5,086 nt of DNA from Ruminococcus sp. UBA1366 (lineage in GTDB: Bacteria > Bacillota > Clostridia > Oscillospirales > Ruminococcaceae), in the NCBI GenBank assembly GCA_002306005.1, contig DBRO01000033.1, forward strand, positions 1,309 through 6,394, written 5' to 3'. The notes beneath the pieces were generated by a model. It worked only from the letters and a program-made list of their open reading frames with translations. It ran no database searches and was not told the DNA's origin. This document shows, piece by piece, positions 1 to 5,086 of this stretch. The position numbers and the translations under genes are program-made. The stretch's first letter is position 1; each line of letters starts with the position of its first letter.

Positions 1-52
1 ATGCCACTGCTGCACTCATGAACACGAACTCCTTTATTATGGTTTAAATCGG

Positions 53-86
53 AGTTTGTCGAGATGACAGTTAACTTCAACAAACT
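53..86. repeat. Short inverted repeat downstream of the XRE regulator gene
   Basis: Two perfect 7-base arms, AGTTTGT at 53-59 and ACAAACT at 80-86, are separated by 20 bases. It lies just past the stop codon of the regulator gene. The loop is long, the stem is AT-rich and no T-run follows on the minus strand, so a terminator is not supported. It may be a chance palindrome in AT-rich DNA. The rest of positions 1-96 shows no coding signal. Confidence 0.2.
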
Positions 87-96
87 ATAAGTTTAA

Positions 97-672
97 TTAA
101 CGTAATATAAGTGCCATCACTCCACAAATAATCAACGCAAAGAGTGCCCCCGCGATAGGCTTCATTATATTTTGATATGGTCTTTTTGCATTTTCTTCAA
201 TTTGCTTTATTTCGTCTAACTTCTTTCCTTCTGTAAATGCAACTATTTCTTTATATGTCTGAATATTATTGTTTTTCTTGATTTTTTCTGCTTCTATAGC
301 AAAGAACATCGATATTCCCCATAACACAACAAATGGAATCAGTGCATAAATTCCAATATATTTAGCTAGTGGAATTACTAAAATAATTGCTGGAATCAAA
401 AATGCCAACATCATTGCTCCGCAAAAATTCAATTTCTTTACTTCCTCTGTGTTAATTACTTCTTTCATCATTTTAACATCTCCTTTAATTAAATTATCAA
501 TGGTTGTTTCAAATATCTCGCTTAACAAAATAAGACTATTAATATCAGGATAACTTTTTTCGTTTTCCCAGTTAGAAATAGTTTGCCTAGAGACATATAC
601 TTTTTCTGCAAGTTCCTCTTGTGATAAAGATTTTTCATTTCTCTTTTGTTTAATGCTTTGTGCAAGCTCCAT
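97..672 (-). CDS. XRE-family helix-turn-helix regulator with C-terminal membrane segments
   Basis: A 191-residue protein, apparently complete. Residues about 5-60 form a Cro/C1-type (HTH_3) DNA-binding domain. The recognition region contains the pattern SQEELAEKVYVSRQTISNWE followed by a YPDINSL stretch, typical of this family. After a linker, residues about 83-101 and 106-125 are hydrophobic helices, and a third lies at about 171-189, so the protein is probably anchored in the cell membrane. A charged segment of about 45 residues separates the second and third helices. The ATG at 672 is preceded by a strong AAAGGAGG site (GGAGG at 682-686, 9 bases away), which fixes the start. Such regulators are common in Firmicutes and their targets are usually unknown; nothing here shows what it controls. 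It is AT-rich, unlike the anf genes, and nothing ties it to nitrogen fixation. Confidence 0.9.
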   Translation of the reverse strand: MELAQSIKQKRNEKSLSQEELAEKVYVSRQTISNWENEKSYPDINSLILLSEIFETTIDNLIKGDVKMMKEVINTEEVKKLNFCGAMMLAFLIPAIILVIPLAKYIGIYALIPFVVLWGISMFFAIEAEKIKKNNNIQTYKEIVAFTEGKKLDEIKQIEENAKRPYQNIMKPIAGALFALIICGVMALILR

Positions 673-905
673 ATTTTCGTTCCTCCTTTCTTTATAATCA
701 TATTTGAGATGTTGTTATTATTCTATCAAATTCTTTTGACATTACGATGCTTTTAGTGTTAAAGCTCTTTTACATCAGCCTAAATACTGAATTATCTATG
801 GATAAGTTAATGAAGTTTTAGCATTATGATGAAGCAGACAAATTCTACTTTTGGGTATTCCGACAGTTCGAAGTTATCAGATTTATATCTACATGAGCCA
901 ATATA
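673..905. other. AT-rich stretch without a convincing gene
   Basis: This interval holds the 5' untranslated region of the regulator gene (about 673-720) and AT-rich sequence with frequent stops in all frames. On the minus strand a TATGAT hexamer at 697-702 and a TTGATA hexamer at 724-729 resemble promoter elements, but 21 bases separate them, too far for a standard sigma-70 promoter. Short open stretches of 20-36 codons near 790-900 on both strands have no ribosome site or recognisable motif. They could be remnants of decayed genes. I cannot assign a function. Confidence 0.4.
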
Positions 906-1199
906 TCATGTATATCTTGCAGTGCATTTTTTTAAATGATGATTAATGGAAATAGCCCCCATCGTTTTAATGTTTGCTGGAGAAGCTGGTGGAATAAATA
1001 ATCCTTCTTCTATATTGGGATTTTCTATGTTTCCAAGATTCGTGACACTATATCCATTTCGATTTTTATATCCTAAAATGATCGAACCAACAATTTTTCC
1101 TTCCTTGCTTTCAAAGTTCACCATAGTAGAAATTGCTGCAGCATCAATCAACCGGACGCTCTGCGGCAAGAAATCCGTGGATTTGTTCCTGGTCCTCAC
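906..1199 (-). pseudogene. C-terminal fragment of a possible CAT/condensation-fold acyltransferase
   Basis: The open frame encodes up to 97 residues from a GTG at 1199. Only the part from about residue 20 onward looks like real protein. It contains GYSVTNLG, then LFIPPASPANIKTMGAIS, followed by a short tail. A V/L-T-N-L-G motif followed by a PP-containing segment and a late beta strand resembles the C-terminal end of the chloramphenicol acetyltransferase/condensation-domain/E2 acyltransferase fold. The similarity is remembered, not computed. Such enzymes are several hundred residues long, so this would be only the last quarter. No ribosome site precedes the GTG or the internal ATG at about 1122. 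The first 20 or so residues lie in GC-richer DNA that appears to belong to the neighbouring segment, so the frame probably crosses a junction. The opposite strand has a 93-codon open frame here, but its protein has no recognisable pattern. Family assignment is tentative. Confidence 0.35.
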
Positions 1200-1239
1200 A
1201 GCTTCTTCCTGTATAGCTGACTTGTGAAAAGCCCTGCAT
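1144..1239 (-). CDS. Short ORF after the nifB remnant, probably a gene start cut off at a junction
   Basis: An ATG at 1239 opens 31 codons ending in TGA at 1144. It starts 17 bases after the stop of the AnfK-NifB frame. A purine-rich AAAGGCGGG lies about 7 bases upstream, an imperfect but plausible ribosome site, and base composition matches the anf genes. The peptide (beginning MQGFSQVSYTGRSC) has no family I recognise. The frame closes exactly where the DNA turns AT-rich. It is therefore plausibly the first codons of the next gene of the original operon, truncated where foreign or distant DNA is joined. It may equally be a chance ORF. Confidence 0.3.
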   Translation of the reverse strand: MQGFSQVSYTGRSCEDQEQIHGFLAAERPVD

Positions 1240-1256
1240 GGGACTTCCCGCCTTTC

Positions 1257-1691
1257 CTAATTTTTTTGTTCTCCAAATGGCGATTTTTCCGATAAATCCT
1301 CCGGCAGAAGGCACTGCCGTCCAAAACAGACCGAACGTGCATTGCAGGGATGCGAATGCGTGATCTGGGGAATGATTTTCATGCACTCGTCCCGCAGGGC
1401 AAAAAATTCCGCCATCTGAATTTCTTCCGAACCAATGCCGTAAAAACTCCGTACCGGTACAAGATTGACCCCTTGCGCGCCGCATTCCTTTGCCATCAGG
1501 CAAATATCCGTCAGTTCGCGGCTGTTTACGCCCCAAAAAACCAAACAATTCACACGCACAGCAATGCCCATAGAAGCTAAAAAGCTGATGCCTGCCATCT
1601 GATTTTGCAACAGGATATTGGCCGCTTCCTCCCCGCAGTAGGCATTCCCCATATAAGTAATACGTTCATAAATCAGCGCCCCCACTGCGGG
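1257..1691 (-). pseudogene. nifB: 3' part of nifB (nitrogenase cofactor maturase), lacking the radical-SAM motif
   Basis: This is the downstream part of the AnfK-NifB frame, about 144 residues. NifB is the radical-SAM enzyme that builds NifB-co, the precursor of all nitrogenase cofactors. Landmarks match its C-terminal half: PAVGALIYE, then YCGEEAANILL, then MGIAVRVNC and GVNSRELTDI (in place of the usual V-N-T-V-x-I-P-G-x-N-D region), GAQGVNLVPV, and ECMKIIPQITH near the end. The N-terminal half with the CxxxCxxC cluster motif is missing. The usual H-C-x-x-C-R-A-D-A motif reads H-S-H-P-C-N-A-R-S, so the first cysteine is serine (residue 376, codon TCG at 1353-1355). This part is more diverged than the Anf parts. 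No nifX/nafY-type domain follows; the frame stops 22 residues after C385. Confidence 0.75.
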
Positions 1692-2480
1692 TGTAACGGC
1701 AGGTACGGAAAATTCGCTTTCCAGATACTGCGCCGCCTTGCCTCCCTCATAACGATTCAGCACAAAGCTTGCCGTGGCATTTGCCGTATCCTGCAAATCC
1801 GCAATAGTTGTTTCCCCGTGGGCAACGTGGTTGCCGTCCGGCATTAAGGGCGCGTCAAATTTTTCAATTTCAAACAGCACATTCGCCGGCGCATCCATTT
1901 CCGCAAGCAAGTGCTTTAAGGCACGGACATCGCCCGGATTCGCCCAGCCCGTAAACAAATTGATTTTTTCGCTCGGCGTGGTCTTTTTCGCAAAATAGGT
2001 GATAATATCCCGCACGGCAACATCGTAGCCGGTAATCATGCTGCCGATAAAACTTGGCGTATGGATGGGAATCAAATGCACTTCCCTGCCGGGATATTTG
2101 GTGGGCAGCAAATTTTCGTTTAATTTTCTCACAACGCCGTCAATGTCGTCCCCGATGACCTCCGTAGAACAGGTGGAGATAATCAGAATCACTTTGACGT
2201 GCGGATAACGCATTAACAGCACATCAACGGCTTCCTCCACACGGTTGAGTGCGCCGAATACCGCGCCGTCCTCGTGCAGAGAGGTGGAGGCACGCTCAAA
2301 GCTTTCCTTAAAATGCTGGGAGAACAACAGCCGGACAAACATGACACAGCCCTGTCCGCCATGCACAATGCCAATGCAGTCTTTGATGCCGATACTGGCA
2401 TACTGTGCGCCTGCAGGCTGGCAGGTAAAAATCGGATTGATAATGCCCGCGCGTTCTTTCAATTTTACTTCGCAGTTCAA
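1257..2480 (-). CDS. anfK: AnfK (Fe-only nitrogenase beta chain) N-terminal half fused in frame to the NifB C-terminus
   Basis: The frame encodes 407 residues. Residues 1-262 follow AnfK, the beta subunit of the iron-iron nitrogenase, which shares the P-cluster with AnfD. The P-cluster cysteines are visible at C20 (FTCQPAGAQ), C45 (HGGQGC) and C104 (STCSTEVIGDD). The start is TTG at 2480, fixed by an AAGGAG site 7 bases upstream and by alignment of its first residues with known AnfK. After VPAV (residues 259-262) the AnfK sequence stops, although the family is about 460 residues long, so roughly 200 residues are absent. From about residue 264 (PAVGALIYE) the protein instead matches the C-terminal part of NifB. 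Neither half can be fully functional: the AnfK half lacks its C-terminal domain and the NifB half lacks its radical-SAM cysteines. The gene follows anfG by 50 bases in the same operon. A decayed locus or an assembly misjoin is more likely than a designed fusion. Confidence 0.85.
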   Translation of the reverse strand: MNCEVKLKERAGIINPIFTCQPAGAQYASIGIKDCIGIVHGGQGCVMFVRLLFSQHFKESFERASTSLHEDGAVFGALNRVEEAVDVLLMRYPHVKVILIISTCSTEVIGDDIDGVVRKLNENLLPTKYPGREVHLIPIHTPSFIGSMITGYDVAVRDIITYFAKKTTPSEKINLFTGWANPGDVRALKHLLAEMDAPANVLFEIEKFDAPLMPDGNHVAHGETTIADLQDTANATASFVLNRYEGGKAAQYLESEFSVPAVTPAVGALIYERITYMGNAYCGEEAANILLQNQMAGISFLASMGIAVRVNCLVFWGVNSRELTDICLMAKECGAQGVNLVPVRSFYGIGSEEIQMAEFFALRDECMKIIPQITHSHPCNARSVCFGRQCLLPEDLSEKSPFGEQKN

Positions 2481-2493
2481 TAAAATTCTCCTT
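2478..2493 (-). promoter_or_regulatory. Ribosome binding site and TTG start of anfK
   Basis: AAGGAG at 2488-2493 lies 7 bases before the TTG at 2478-2480. No in-frame ATG exists near the expected N-terminus, and the residues after the TTG match the known AnfK N-terminus directly. The rare start codon is therefore well supported. Confidence 0.8.
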
Positions 2494-2530
2494 TCCGGTA
2501 ACCAGATTTTTTAGTCGTCACATTTATCCA

Positions 2531-5086
<2,556 letters not shown>

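Noticed and set aside
53..86. Intrinsic terminator of the XRE regulator gene
   Set aside because: The stem is only 7 bases and AT-rich with a 20-base loop, and no T-run follows in the direction of transcription.
697..729. Sigma-70 promoter for the XRE regulator gene
   Set aside because: TATGAT and TTGATA are present on the minus strand but 21 bases apart. AT-rich DNA yields such hexamers often.
790..900. Short peptides on both strands in the gap between the regulator and the acyltransferase fragment
   Set aside because: All are under 40 codons, lack ribosome sites and show no motif. They are within chance expectation.
946..1227. Plus-strand open frame of 93 codons opposite the acyltransferase-like fragment
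   Set aside because: No ribosome site and no recognisable protein pattern. The minus-strand reading has coherent motifs, so this is taken as its shadow.

Overview
The window carries the structural genes of an iron-only (Fe-only, anf) nitrogenase, all on the minus strand. Reading 5' to 3' on that strand (right to left): anfH tail, anfD, anfG, anfK, then the 3' end of nifB. This is the order expected for an anfH-nifI1-nifI2-anfD-anfG-anfK operon of an anaerobic Firmicute. The nifI-type PII remnant between anfH and anfD, the strong GGAGG ribosome sites and a Clostridia-style XRE regulator support Firmicutes (Clostridia or Negativicutes). A species cannot be named from sequence alone.

The main result is that the operon is not intact. 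(1) The Fe-protein gene anfH runs in frame, after the position equivalent to about AnfH residue 231, into the C-terminal third of a NifI2-type PII protein. The AnfH tail, all of nifI1 and most of nifI2 are missing. (2) anfD is broken by two apparent one-base losses, near 3612-3622 and near 2955-2975. Restoring one base at each gives a protein of about 522 residues that matches AnfD from end to end. The second lesion also makes the AnfD frame read into anfG as a false fusion. (3) anfK, starting at TTG, is normal for about 262 residues, then runs in frame into the C-terminal part of the radical-SAM cofactor maturase NifB. The AnfK cofactor-side half and the catalytic N-terminal half of NifB are gone. 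Only anfG looks complete.

The surviving protein sequence is very close to known AnfH/D/G/K, and the expected metal ligands that lie within the window are kept. The lesions are therefore either recent or sequencing/assembly errors (misjoins at short homologies plus one-base dropouts). As written, the locus cannot make a working nitrogenase. Functional chimeras are the less likely reading.

Left of about position 1150 the DNA becomes clearly AT-rich and the anf/nif content ends. This part holds a short unidentified ORF at the boundary, the C-terminal fragment of a possible CAT/condensation-fold acyltransferase, a gene-poor stretch (673-905), and an intact gene for a small XRE-family regulator with three predicted membrane helices (97-672). 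Positions 1-96 hold no gene, only a weak inverted repeat. No tRNA, rRNA, CRISPR array, insertion sequence or convincing intrinsic terminator was seen. The anf promoter and the start of anfH lie beyond the right edge.
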